Notes: a model not told the origin generated them from the letters alone. Counted from the first letter of the stretch, positions 35,001 through 44,460 are shown. The stretch: DNA of 64,000 nucleotides from Motacilla alba alba (GCF_015832195.1 NC_052020.1:60453888-60517887); one strand, 5' to 3'. Made by a program: numbers and translations.

Positions 35001-38000
35001 AGCCCACGCCGTGTGTCCCTAGGGCGGGCGGCTGTCCTGCGCTCACCTGCTGGCGTGCGCGGGGCTGCACTCGGACCGCGTGGCGCGGCTGGGCGGCGGC
35101 AGCGCGCAGCCCCGGATCGTGCCGTTCCGCGGGGATTACCTGCTGCTGAGAGCGGAGAGACGACACCTGCTGAGGGGCAACATCTACCCCGTGAGTACCG
35201 GCTGTGGGGGCAACATCTACCCCGTGAGTACCGGCTGGGGAGGGGCAACATCTACCCCGTGAGTACCGGCTGTGGGGGCAACATCTACCCCGTGAGTACC
35301 GGCTGGGGAGGGGCAACATCTACCCCGTGAGTACCGGCTGTGGTGAGGGGCAACATCTACCCCGTGAGTACCGGCTGCGGGGGCAACATCTACCCCGTGA
35401 GTACCGGCTGTGGGGGGCAACATCTACCCCGTGAGTACCGGCTGCGGGGGCAACATCTACCCCGTGAGTACCGGCTGTGGGGGGCAACATCTACCCCGTG
35501 AGTACCGGCTGCGGGGGGGCAACATCTACCCCGTGAGTACCGGCTGCGGGGGCAACATCTACCCCGTGAGTACCGGCTGCGGGGGCAACATCTACCCCGT
35601 GAGTACCGGCTGTGGGGGCAACATCTACCCTGTGAGTACCGGCTGCGGAGGGGCAACATCTACCCCGTGAGTACCGGCTGCGGAGGGGCAACATCTACCC
35701 CGTGAGTACCGGCTGCGGGGGCACCGGCTGCCCGAGAGCTGCCGCGAGTGCGGGGAAAGAGCAACCCCCTGCTTGCCTCTGCCAGGCAGCGATCTGCTTT
35801 GGGACAGGGCGGCTTGGGTTTTGTTCATTTATTGTTCATTTGCGGGGGGGGTTGTTAAATTTTTGTTAAATTTTTGTTAAATTTTTGTTAAATTTTTGTT
35901 AATTTTTTGTTAATTTTTTGTTAATTTTTTGTTAATTTTTTGTTAATTTTTTGTTAATTTTTTGTTAATTTTGGGGGGTTTTTTGTTCAATTTTTTGTTC
36001 AATTTTTTGTTCAATTTTTTGTTAATTTTTTTTGATAATTTTTGATAATTTTTGGGGTTTTTTTGTTAATTTTTGTAAATTTTTTGTTAATTTTTTGTTA
36101 ATTTTGGGGGGTTTTTTGTCAATTTTTTGTTAATTTTTTTGTTAATTTTTTGATGATTTTTTGTTCATTTTTTGTTCATGTTTTGTTAATTTTTTTGTTA
36201 TTTTTTGTAAATCTTTTGTTATTTTTTGTTAATTTTTTGTTCATGTTTTGTTAATTTTTTGTTAATTTTTTGTTAATTTTTTGTTAATTTTGGGGGGGTT
36301 TTGTTAATTTTTTTGTTGATTTTTTGTTCATGTTTTGTTCATGTTTTGTTCATGTTTTGTTCATTTTTTGTTCATTTTTTGTTATTATTTTGTTAATTTT
36401 TGCTAATTTTTTTCTAATTTTTTGTAAATTTTTGTTAATTTTTGTTACTTTTTTGTTAATTTGGGGGGTTTTTTTGTTAATTTTTTGTTAATATTTGTTA
36501 ATTTTTTCTTAATTTTTTTTGTTAATTTTTTGGGGTTTTTTGTTAATTTTTTTGTTAATTTTTGCTAATTTTTTTCCAATTTTTTAAAATTTTTTGTTAA
36601 TTTTTGTAAATTTTTGTTAATTTTTGTAAATTTTTGTTAGTTTTTTTGTTAATTTTTTGTTAATTTTTGTTAATTTTTTTATAATTTTTTGATAATTTTT
36701 TGTTAATTTTGGGGGGGTTGTTAATTTTTTGTTAATTTTTTGGGGGGTTTTGTTAATTTTTGTTCATTTTTGTTCATTTTTTGGTTAATATTTTTGCTAA
36801 TTTTTTTTTTTTTTTTGGTTAATTGAAGAAAACATGAAAGTACCACATGGGGAGTTATTGCCAGTTGTTTTGTTTATGGTTTTAGTTTGGGGGGTTTTTT
36901 ATTTAATAGAGAAAAGATGGAATATCACATTGACACATATCCAGAAAACTCTGAATTATTTCTCTATGCCCTCAAATAAATCCGAATTGATTTTAGAAAA
37001 CTCTCAATTATTTCTCTAGGTCCTAAAATAAATCCGAATTGATTTTAGAAAACTCTCAATTATTTCTCTATGACCTCAAATAAATCTGAATTGATTTTAG
37101 AAAACTCTCAATTAGTTCTCTGTGACCTCAAATAAATCTGAATTTAATTTAGAAAACTCTCAATTATTTCTCTCTGTCCTAACATAAATCTGTAGGCAGG
37201 ATTCAGAAGTCAGGCCGAGAGGACACTGCATTATTATTTATTATTTAGTAATTCTAACAGTCCTGTTGAATCTCTTTGTTGCTGATCTGGACAGAGGGGG
37301 TGACTGTAACTCAGGAATTCACAGGTGACACTGGAGGGCTTTCCAAGCTCAGTGCTTCTGGGATAATGTTAATTAAACCCTGATGAAGGATTTACTCTTT
37401 TGTGCTAATACCCAACATCCAGATTTAGGGATTTTCCTCTCAACCTTATTTTTGAATGAGATGTTTTTATCATTAAAAAATAGATGTGGGAGAAAAGGGA
37501 ACAGCCTTTCTACCTGGGCTGGGGAGCAGCAATCCCAGCCAGAAAATGGAATTACAGAGCGAGTGGAGAGAATTCCTGGGGCAGCATTTTATCCATTCTG
37601 TCCATTTCAGTACTGATTTTCTGGAGATGAGATTGGCTTTGCCTGCTGAGCACTGGATCTTTGGAAAATTGGAATGCTGATCTCACCTGGGAACGATTCA
37701 GGATCCTGTCTTGGGATGGGAGGGAGGACATGGAACAAAAAAAGAACATGCAGCTTTAGCATTATTATTAGCATTATTATTAGCATTATTATTAGCATTA
37801 TTACTAGCATTATTACTAGCATTCACCAGGCCTGCTAAGTTCAGGCTGGTTTGTACACACTGTAAGGGTTTCCTAATATTTTATATTCCGTTTTATTGCA
37901 GTGTGGTTGCTGCTGGTGAATAACATCAGGGTTACACCATGAGAAATCACGTGGACTTTTTTCCCTCTGTTCCTTGTTTTCCTTTTCCCTAAAATCCAGC

Positions 38001-40268
38001 TTTGCCCGGCCCCGCTCTGTTCTGCAGGGGTTTCATTAATGACATGCCACAACTGCACAATTAACGGGCAACAAAACCAGCTCAGAGCCACTTCTGAGGC
38101 TCTGTGACTCAGAGTTTTGCTGCTGTGGGGGGCAATAAAGTGGCAGATTTGCTGTTTGCTCACTCCTGTGTCCCGTTCCAGGTTCCCAACCCTCGTTTCC
38201 CATTCCTGGGGGTCCATTTCACTCCCAGGATGGATGGCAGTGTCTGGCTTGGCCCTAACGCAGTGCTGGCCTTTAAGAGAGAGGGCTACAAACCCTTGGA
38301 CTTCAGCCCTGGGGACTTTCTGGACGCTGTCACCTACAGGTAATGCCTTGTGTTTGTGTCTGCTGGCTGCTCTTGTTGAAGTGAGAGCCACGGGAGCCCC
38401 TTCCTGCCCCAAATCCCGCTTTTCCTGCGGTTTTGGTGTGTTTAAAGACACTTGTGCTGCTGAGGGTGGACTTCCCGAGGCATTTGACTTCGTGTGGTCT
38501 CCTGTTTGAGTTTGCTAGCAGGACGTGTCTCAGCCGGTCTGGGAATGTGGCTGCTCCCTGGAAGGTGCTGGTGGAGCTGTTCCAGGCTGGGTTTGCGCTG
38601 TGGTAACTTCATCAACCTGGACAGCATCATGAAATACCTGCAGAGGGTGCTGGGACACAGAGCTGGGAATGTCCCCTGGAGAGAAGGAGGCTCCAGGAGA
38701 GCTCAGAGCCCCTGGCAGGGCCTGAAGGGGCTCCAGGAGAGCTGGAGAGGGACTGGGGACAAGGCCTGCAGGGACAGGACACAGGGAATGGCTGCCAGTG
38801 CCAGAGGGCAGGGATGGGTGGGAGATTGGGAACTGGGAATTCCCAGAGCAGCTGTGGCTGTCCCTGGATCCCTGGCAGTGCCCGAGGCCAGGCTGGACAG
38901 GGCTTGGAGCAGCCTGGGACAGTGGAAGTGTCCCTGCTCAGGTGGCTCCAAGCTCATCAGGTCCTGGAACACTTCCAGGACTGGGATTGAGATTAATCCA
39001 ACGCCACGGCTCTGTGAGCAAGGCTTGTCCTGGCAGAGAAGGACAAACCTGCATTTCCCACAGACAAAGCATGGTGTGATTCCTGATTTTGGGAATGGGA
39101 ACTTGTGTCCTGCATTGCATTTGCTGCCTTGTCCAGGTGCATTTGGAGGCAGCTGTGGCCTCAGTGCAGTTGTGTGTCCCCTTGCAGTGGGCTGTGGAAG
39201 CTGGTGCTCAGGAACGTGTCCTACGGCCTGGGGGAGCTGTACAGAGCCTTTTCCCTCAGTGCCCAGGTGAGGCAGCTGCAGAAGTTCATCCCTGAGATCA
39301 CCACCAACGATGTTCTCAGGTAAAGGAGGCTTCTTCTGTTTGGGAAATCTCCTGTTTGAACGGCAGAAAACGTGGCAGGGCTTTAGTCCCTTCCTCCAGC
39401 AAAATATGAGAGAGAAGCTTGGAGCTGCCTCCAGCGTGGAGGTCCCAGCACAGAAAGAGCCTGGAGCTCCAGAGGAGGCACCAGGATGATCAGGGGGATG
39501 GAGCAGCTCTGCTGGGAGGAAAGGATGAGCATTTTGGGATTGTTCAGCCTGGAGAAGAGAAGTGTTGGGGTGGCCTCATTGTGGCCTTGAGGAGAACCCG
39601 CAGAAAGATGGAGAGGGATTATTGACAGGGCATTGGAGGGGCAGGACCAGGGGGAACGGCCTCAGACTGCCAGAGGGCAGGGTTAGATGGGATATTGGGA
39701 AGGAATTCCTGGCTGGGAGGGTGGGGAGGCCCTGGAATAGAATTCCCAGAGCAGCTGTGGCTGCCCCTGGGTCCCTGGCAGTGCCCAAGGCCAGGCTGGA
39801 CACTGGGGCTTGGAACCAGCTGGGGGAGTGGGAGGTGTTCCTGCCATGTCAGGGGTGGAATGGGATGGGCTTTAAGCTCACAGGTTGGCCACCTCAATGA
39901 TCCCATGACTGTCAGATACCACCAGTCTGCCTCAGGAGTGTTAAATTCCCCGAAAAATGCTGTGTCTCCACTCCCTGCCCTCCTCACTGTCTCCCTGGAC
40001 ACCTCCTCACGGGAATTCATTTCCTGACACACATCTTCCTTCTTTTCTTCTCTCCTTTCCTTGCTTGTGCAGGGGTCCCTCTGGTGTGAGAGCCCAGGCC
40101 CTGGACAGTGAGGGCAACCTGGTGGATGACTTTGTGTTTGACGGGGGCTCGGGGGCCGTGGGGAGCAGGATCCTGCACGTCAGGAACGCGCCTTCCCCCG
40201 CCGCCACCTCCTCCCTGGCCATCGCCGCCGCCATCGCCGACGAGGCCCAGCGCCGCTTCCAGCTCTGA
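26022..40268 (+). CDS. L2HGDH: L2HGDH, L-2-hydroxyglutarate dehydrogenase, mitochondrial (complete, ten coding exons)
   Basis: FAD-dependent mitochondrial enzyme oxidising L-2-hydroxyglutarate to 2-oxoglutarate, a metabolite-repair step. Coding exons: 26022-26098, 26773-26888, 29280-29431, 31230-31361, 31960-32122, 32646-32680, 35023-35190, 38182-38339, 39188-39319 and 40073-40268 (TGA at 40266-40268). They sum to 1329 bases, 442 codons plus stop; the human protein is about 463. Exon 1 is an Ala/Arg-rich targeting peptide. Exon 2 holds the FAD-binding GAGIVG (residues 34-39) and ends the first Rossmann unit at LEKE. Exon 3 has [14 protein letters not shown]. Later landmarks are [40 protein letters not shown] and [15 protein letters not shown]. 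All phases close. Exon 7 is far more GC-rich than its flanks and is enclosed by tandem repeats on both sides. The exon 2 acceptor and exon 7 donor are themselves repeated. Confidence 0.96.
26134..26590 (+). repeat. pyrimidine-only-like tract in L2HGDH intron 1
   Basis: About 450 bp nearly devoid of G on the plus strand: irregular CCCCTATCCCTTTCC-type units. Purine-rich on the other strand, so able in principle to form triplex structure. Confidence 0.85.
26575..26775 (+). repeat. 65-72-bp tandem repeat carrying the L2HGDH exon 2 splice acceptor (three copies)
   Basis: Unit: GTCCCCATCCCC(A/G)GGCC, GTGCTGATGCCGTGTCC, GTGTCCCTGCAG|CTC. The acceptor AG occurs at 26634-26635, 26706-26707 and 26771-26772. 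Only the last is followed by open exon 2 (CTCGTTCGAC). Spacings of 72 and 65 bp mean use of an upstream AG would add 65 or 137 bases and shift the frame. Confidence 0.93.
27045..27168 (+). mobile_element. CR1 LINE 3' fragment
   Basis: Sense tail with CCAGGCTGGACAGGGCTTGG and ATCTCTAAAGTCCCATCCC, ending at TTCTGTGATAAC. Directly abuts an opposite-strand CR1. Confidence 0.85.
27172..27460 (-). mobile_element. CR1 LINE 3' fragment, other subfamily
   Basis: CACAGAATTCCCAGAATCAC, GGGTTGGGAGAGACCTTCAG, ATCCAGGCTCTGTTAAACAC and the CCATGAAAAACTTTCTCCTA block. Tail-to-tail with the preceding copy; in L2HGDH intron 2. Confidence 0.85.
27560..28430. mobile_element. possible ERV/LTR-derived block in L2HGDH intron 2
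   Basis: Sequence unlike its surroundings with several CG dinucleotides in AT-rich context, and a distal segment rich in short T/A runs. No coding remnant of gag, pol or env was recognised. Classification is a guess. Confidence 0.3.
28431..29279. other. rest of L2HGDH intron 2
   Basis: Ordinary AT-leaning intron; nothing recognised besides the poly-T/AG acceptor region just before exon 3. Confidence 0.6.
30125..30612 (+). mobile_element. CR1 LINE 3' fragment, long
   Basis: Same subfamily as the copy at 21.65 kb: GGGACTGGAGCATGTCCAGG, GGCTCAGCCTGGAGCAAAGG, GCTTTAGCTTTGATACTGGG and AGCTTTTCCAACCCCAACAA. In L2HGDH intron 3. Confidence 0.9.
32852..32888. repeat. (GAT)n / AAAT microsatellite
   Basis: AAATAAATAATGATGATGATGATGATG in L2HGDH intron 6. 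Confidence 0.85.
33170..33350. repeat. T-rich and A-rich low-complexity sequence
   Basis: Long T runs followed by AATAAAATAAAAATAAAA. It leads into the ~91-bp array. Confidence 0.75.
33490..35022 (+). repeat. ~91-bp tandem array filling the end of L2HGDH intron 6 and abutting exon 7
   Basis: About 15 copies of a unit combining TTTATTTAAATAAATC, (A)AACCCCTGTGTGTT, CCGGGTGTTTCTCAGCCC and ATGGACTGTGCTGTG. The GGGTGT landmark recurs at about 34268, 34354, 34447, 34538, 34630, 34722, 34815, 34905 and 34990 (85-93 bp apart). Earlier copies (33.5-34.1 kb) are longer, near 100 bp, and more AT-rich. The two units nearest exon 7 are nearly identical and GC-richer. The array's last partial unit supplies the exon 7 acceptor (CCGTGTGTCCCTAG). 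Confidence 0.93.
35023..35190 (+). CDS. L2HGDH: L2HGDH coding exon 7, GC-rich exon enclosed by tandem arrays
   Basis: 168 bp (56 codons, residues 226-281, both ends in phase 0) encoding [33 protein letters not shown] and RGNIYP. Codon third positions are nearly all G or C, whereas the preceding kilobase is mainly A/T. The sequence aligns in sense with the conserved L2HGDH segment, so the exon is real despite its setting. Its last 15 bases (GGCAACATCTACCCC) are the exonic half of the downstream repeat unit. Confidence 0.92.
35174..35735 (+). repeat. 33-bp minisatellite made of the L2HGDH exon 7/intron 7 junction (16 donors)
   Basis: Unit: GGCAACATCTACCCC|GTGAGTACCGGCTGTGGG. GTGAGTACC donors begin at 35191, 35224, 35259, 35292, 35327, 35364, 35397, 35431, 35464, 35498, 35533, 35566, 35599, 35632, 35667 and 35702. 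Spacing is 33-37 bp, most often 33 (11 codons) with one- or two-base G-run variants. Translated, a 33-bp unit reads [11 protein letters not shown] without a stop. Exon 8 continues in phase 0. Confidence 0.97.
35819..36832 (+). repeat. 1-kb T-rich array, (GTTAATTTTTT)n
   Basis: Some 80-90 short units of GTTAATTTTTT and variants (GTTCATTTTTT, GATAATTTTTT), interrupted by GGGGGGTTTTTT. Almost no C on the plus strand for 1 kb, an extreme strand asymmetry. Confidence 0.95.
36944..37195. repeat. 52-bp tandem repeat, five copies
   Basis: Copies start at 36944, 36996, 37048, 37100 and 37152, each GAAAACTCTCAATTATTTCT then CTATGACCTCAAATAAATC and GAATTGATTTTA. Exact 52-bp spacing suggests recent expansion. 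Confidence 0.93.
37755..37824. repeat. 12-bp tandem repeat (GCATTATTATTA)n
   Basis: Five to six units in L2HGDH intron 7; the last two change one T to C. Confidence 0.9.
38660..38985 (+). mobile_element. CR1 LINE 3' fragment
   Basis: AGAAGGCTCC-type start region, GGGGCTCCAGGAGAGCTGGA, GGGACTGGGGACAAGGCCTG, then AGGGCAGGGATGGGTGGGAG and GTGGAAGTGTCCCTGC. Between L2HGDH exons 8 and 9. Confidence 0.9.
39404..39912 (+). mobile_element. CR1 LINE 3' fragment, long
   Basis: Longer sense copy beginning near GAGAGAAGCTTGGAGCTGCC, with TGTTCAGCCTGGAGAAGAGA, GGGTTAGATGGGATATTGGG and the GGCTTTAAGCTCACAGGTTG end. Between L2HGDH exons 9 and 10. Confidence 0.88.
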
Positions 40269-40690
40269 GTCCCGGCAGGAATCCCGCCAGGAGCCCTGCC
40301 TGCTGCCCCTCTGCACCCTGGCACTCCTCCTGAGGGACACAGAGGCACCAGGCAGTGCCCGAGCAGCCCTGGCAGCGTTCCGTGCCCGCGGCTCCTGGCG
40401 TGGTGGAGGAAGGTTTGGCCGGCGGAGCAGAGCAGCCGTGGCAGGCTCTGCAGCCACAGCAGAGCAGGCTGGGATCCCTCTCTGCTGGGATTTTCCACGT
40501 GGATTTGCCATGCCCGTGCTCACAATGCTGCCTCCTCAGAGGGGGCTGGAAGTCACGGGCGTGGGCTGGGACTCCACTGGTTCCATTCCACCCCAGGCTG
40601 GGGTGTGCAGCCCTCTGGATGACATGGGAATAATGGAATAGAAGGATGAGCCCTGCCAAAGGGCCCTGCTGATGTGGAATTAAAGGCTTG
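40269..40690 (+). other. L2HGDH: L2HGDH 3' UTR with ATTAAA signal
   Basis: GC-rich sequence after the stop; the first plausible polyadenylation hexamer is ATTAAA at 40679-40684, giving a UTR of about 0.43 kb. Inferred. Confidence 0.5.
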
Positions 40691-41495
40691 ATCAAAAACT
40701 GAGAACAATATTCAGAGCCTTCGACGTGAATGTAGAGTATTTCACAGGAAAATAAGCTTAAAGGGGATTACCAAACCCAAGGAAATTTAGATCTGCATTT
40801 CAGATACTCTGTGTGATCACTGTCTGTATTTTTTATAGAGCAGAAATCAAAATATGCATATAAACAATCACTTTTCATTTCATTTCCAGCTGGGAAATCA
40901 GCACTGATCAGAAGCTTCATCAGAGGCTTTGGGTTTCTTCCTTTGAATGCTGATGATGCAAAAGGAGCTGATCTTTGTCCAGCCACTTGAGCAATCCAGG
41001 GAAAATGGTCTTTGGAACAGGAAATGTGAAGGGAGGGAAGCTCCAGAAACCTGCCTTGAGTCATGTTTGGTGTCGCTTCCCTCGGAGCAGGGATGAGTCA
41101 GGGAGATTTCCCATTTTCCCCGAGCACCAGGGGAGCTCAGGCAGGGCTGGAGACTCCTCTGAGCTCCACTGATACCCAGTTTTTATCAGAAATGCACCTG
41201 GAGGAGTCTGTGTGCAGGGAGAGGTGAAGTAAACTCGGTGCTGAGCTGAGCATCTGGGAGTGCCCTGCAGAATTGCTGTAAAGCAGAATTTTGTGGCCTC
41301 GGGGACAAAGTATTGAGGATTTAATAACAACAGCTGGGTAGGACAGGTAATTGTGGGGAGTTTGAACCAGAAAACTGGACACTGATTTTTCCTTTAAAAG
41401 TTCTGAGTTCCTCTGCTGGGAGTTGGCAGCTGTGAGGCTGATTTTACTGTACAGATTGGAGACATTTTTGAGGGGGAAAAGGGCTTAATCTGCCA

Positions 41496-41496
41496 C

Positions 41497-41548
<52 letters not shown>
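41496..41548. repeat. (ATT)n microsatellite, about 17 units
   Basis: Uninterrupted TTA repeats followed by a pyrimidine run. Confidence 0.95.
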
Positions 41549-42469
41549 TTCCTTTTTTTTCCCCTGGTAACATCTACTTTACCAGCAAACTGACTGCTGG
41601 AAATTCAAATACCAGCCCTTTCAGAGCAAAGCTTTGCTCACTTCAGGCAGAGATTCAGCTGATTCCAAGTGTTCCAGAGCCACAGGGCTGTGTAAAACTT
41701 CCCACACTGGAACAATCCTGTCTTCCCTCCCTGCCAGAAGCGTTGCCTATCAACAGTAAATCCTACAAAAGGATTGCAAAAGCCACTTCCTCCCACATGG
41801 GGTGTGGCCCTGACATGTATTAACAGAATAAAAACATGAAAATGCAAAGCAGAGACCAGGGCTGTCCTGAGTCAGCATTGCCCTGTGCTTTTTCCTCTCA
41901 GGTGATGATTGTTTGGGGGTGAAGTTTATTTGAAATTTAAATTATGAACCTTGATGTAGCATTCTGTGGAGCAGAAATCTTTGCAGAGATAAAAGCTTGA
42001 CACTTTTGTTATAAGTTCAGAGATTGTGATATCAGGGTTTCAGGCAGCAGTCTTGTTGCTCACAAAGTGTGAAAATGCATTAATTTATTTTCCAACTGAG
42101 CCTCACACTGATGATTTCATAAATGTGCCTTTTATGATTAAAATAGTCTGGTGGGGTGGTTGTTTTATGAAATGCTGTAAAATCTGTGTATTTCTCCTGA
42201 CTCAGAGAAAAGTCTCACTGGACTTGGTTCATTCTCAGCTGAATGAGGCAGGACATCACTCTGTGTAACAGGAATCACCTCCCGAGGGGGCACACGACCA
42301 AACTTGTCTTCCTGAATTCTCCGGAGTGCTCCTCACACCTCACAGCTTTTCCTCCCTCGACAGGACTGCTCTTCAGGCTGATCTGGGCCTGTCGGGACAG
42401 GTGGGATGAGAATTCCTGAAACTCTGAATAAATATTTGGACAAACACCAGTTGTTCCCCAGAAGTGTTA

Positions 42470-42630
42470 CAGCATCACAGAACCCCAGGCTGGTTTGGGG
42501 CTGGAAAGGACCCTAAATCCCATCCCACTGCAGCCCTTCCACTATCCCAGGCTGCTCCCGGCTCTCTCCAGCCTGGCCTTGGGCACTCACAGGGAATTCC
42601 TTCCCCAAATCCATCCAAACTGCCCAGCAA
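42470..42630 (-). mobile_element. CR1 LINE 3' fragment
   Basis: CATCACAGAACCCCAGGCTG, GGCTGGAAAGGACCCTAAAT and CCAGCCTGGCCTTGGGCAC, intergenic. Confidence 0.85.
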
Positions 42631-43119
42631 GGTCAGCCCTAAACTCTGCAAGGAGGAGGAACTGTGGGTGCCACCATTATCCCATCACTCCTTTTCCCTT
42701 TTGCTCACAGTTTGGGTTTGAGGTGCAAGTGTAAAACAGAAATAATACAAATACAGAAATGGATAATTTAGATATACAGATAGAATAGATATTAATGCAG
42801 AAATAAATATTTTGTTGGGAAGCTCTCAGGCTGCTCTGGTGGGGCAGGAGGGTTGAGCCACGGAGCAGAAGGAGCAGTTTGTGCCTCTGGAAGCAGCAGG
42901 CTCCTCCAGGAAATCTTACAACAAGGATCATAATTTTACTGATCTTACAACAAGGATCACAATTTTACTGTCAGGAAGGTACATTTTCCCCCCTTTGGTT
43001 TAATTTGTCCATTCCCTCTGTGGACAAGTCTTAAAAACGGGGAGTGGAGGGAATATAAGGTGTGAGATTTGAATATTATGCTGTCAGAAGGGAAATGAGG
43101 GAAAATTTAGCTGGATTTG

Positions 43120-44055
43120 GGTGATGAGTGGGTGAAGGGAATGTTCTCTGGAGCAGGGAGGAAAACTGCCTCCAGAAAGGGAGAGAAACTGCTGCCAGGT
43201 AGGAAAACATCCTCCAGAGAGGGAGGAAAACCTCGGGGTTGGGATGGGAACAGCCCTCAGGCTGGGAGGAGAACATCCCCCAGCTGGGGAGGAAAACAGC
43301 TCCAGGCTGTGAGAAAAACTGAGGCAGGGAGAAGAAAAGCCTCCAGGTAAGGAGAGAAATTCCTTCCAGGTAAGAAAACAGTCTCTAAACAGGGAGGAAA
43401 ATGCCTCCAAATAGGGAGCAGAAGAAAATTCAGGTAAGGAGGGAACAGCCCTCAGGTAAGAAGAGGCACAGATCTCCAGGTAAGGAGAGACATCCTCCAG
43501 GGGGCGAGGAAATCTGCCTCCAGGGAGGGAGAGGAGCATCCTCCAGGCAGGGTAAAACACAGCCTGCAGGCAGGGAAATGGCATCCAGGGAGAGGAGCAT
43601 CCTCCAGGCAGGTAAAACACAGCCTGCAGGCAGGGAAACGGCATCCAGGGAGAGGAGCATCCTCCAGGCAGGGTAAAACACAGCCTGCAGGCAGGGAAAT
43701 GGCATCCAGGGAGAGGAGCATCCTCCAGGCAGGTAAAACACAGCCTGCAGGCAGGGAAATGGCATCCAGGGAGGAAGAACAGCTCCAGGCAGGGAGAGGA
43801 GCATCCCCTGGGAAGGGAGAGGCACAGCCCCGAGGCAGGGAGGGCAAGGGCCTTCAGAAAAAACTGCTTCCAGGCAGGGAAATATCATCGGGGAGGGAAA
43901 TACCCTCTGGGCAGGGAAATCTCCTTTAGGAAGTGAAATATCCTCCAGGTAGAGAAATATCATTTGGGCAGGGAAATATCCTCCAGGTAAGAAAACATCC
44001 CTTAGGTAAGGAAATATCCCATGGGCAGGGAAACATCCCCTAGGTAAGGAACTCT
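43120..44055 (+). repeat. minisatellite of ~20-bp CTCCAGGCAGGGAAA units with a 60-bp higher-order block
   Basis: Roughly 930 bp of purine-rich units like CCTCCAGGTAAGGAGAGAAA. Between 43532 and 43775 a 60-61-bp higher-order repeat (AGGAGCATCCTCCAGGCAGG, GTAAAACACAGCCTGCAGG, CAGGGAAATGGCATCCAGGG) occurs four times at 43532, 43592, 43652 and 43713. Many units contain CAGGTAAG, a donor-like string, but no gene crosses the region. Confidence 0.92.
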
Positions 44056-44059
44056 CCGC

Positions 44060-44460
44060 CAGTTTAGGAATTCTCGCCCGGTGCCGGTGCTCTCTCCCGG
44101 TTCCGCTCTCCCCGGTTCCAGAGCTCTCCCTGGTTCAGCTCTCCGGGCCGGGCAGTCCCGGTTCAGCTCTCCCCGGTTCCGCGCTCCGGGCCATGCCGGT
44201 TCCGGAGCTCTCCCCGGTTCCGGAGCTCTCCCCGGTTCCGCGCTCCGGGCCATGCCGGTTCCGGAGCTCTCCCCGGTTCCGGAGCTCTCCCCGGTTCCGC
44301 GCTCCGGGCCGTGCCGGTTCAGCTCTCCCCGGTTCAGCTCTCCCCGGTTCCGCGCTCCCCGGTTCCGCGCTCCGGGCCGTGCCGGTTCAGCTCTCCCCGG
44401 TTCCGCTCTCCCCGGTTCCGCTCTCCCCGGTTCCGCGCTCCGGGCCGTGCCGGTCCCGCC
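44060..44460 (+). repeat. CpG-rich minisatellite immediately upstream of SOS2
   Basis: Some 20 units of CTCTCCCCGGTTCCG alternating with CGCTCCGGGCC(G/A)TGCCGGT. It ends about 285 bp before the SOS2 ATG and merges into the CpG island. All frames are largely open because the units lack stops, giving misleading long reading frames on both strands. Confidence 0.93.

Larger units (their letters stand above)
40691..43110. other. L2HGDH-SOS2 intergenic region, left part
   Basis: About 2.4 kb without recognisable exons. Contains the ATT microsatellite and a CR1 listed separately, plus a perfect-looking short duplication of ATCTTACAACAAGGATCA near 42915-42970. Confidence 0.6.

Noticed and set aside
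35210..35694. Repeated [11 protein letters not shown] frames as a separate gene
   Set aside because: Produced by the exon 7 junction repeat; no start, no termination signals and no independent homology.
39404..39912. Open frames within CR1 copies as possible reverse-transcriptase genes
   Set aside because: All copies are short 3' ends lacking the catalytic part of the polymerase; frames are accidental.
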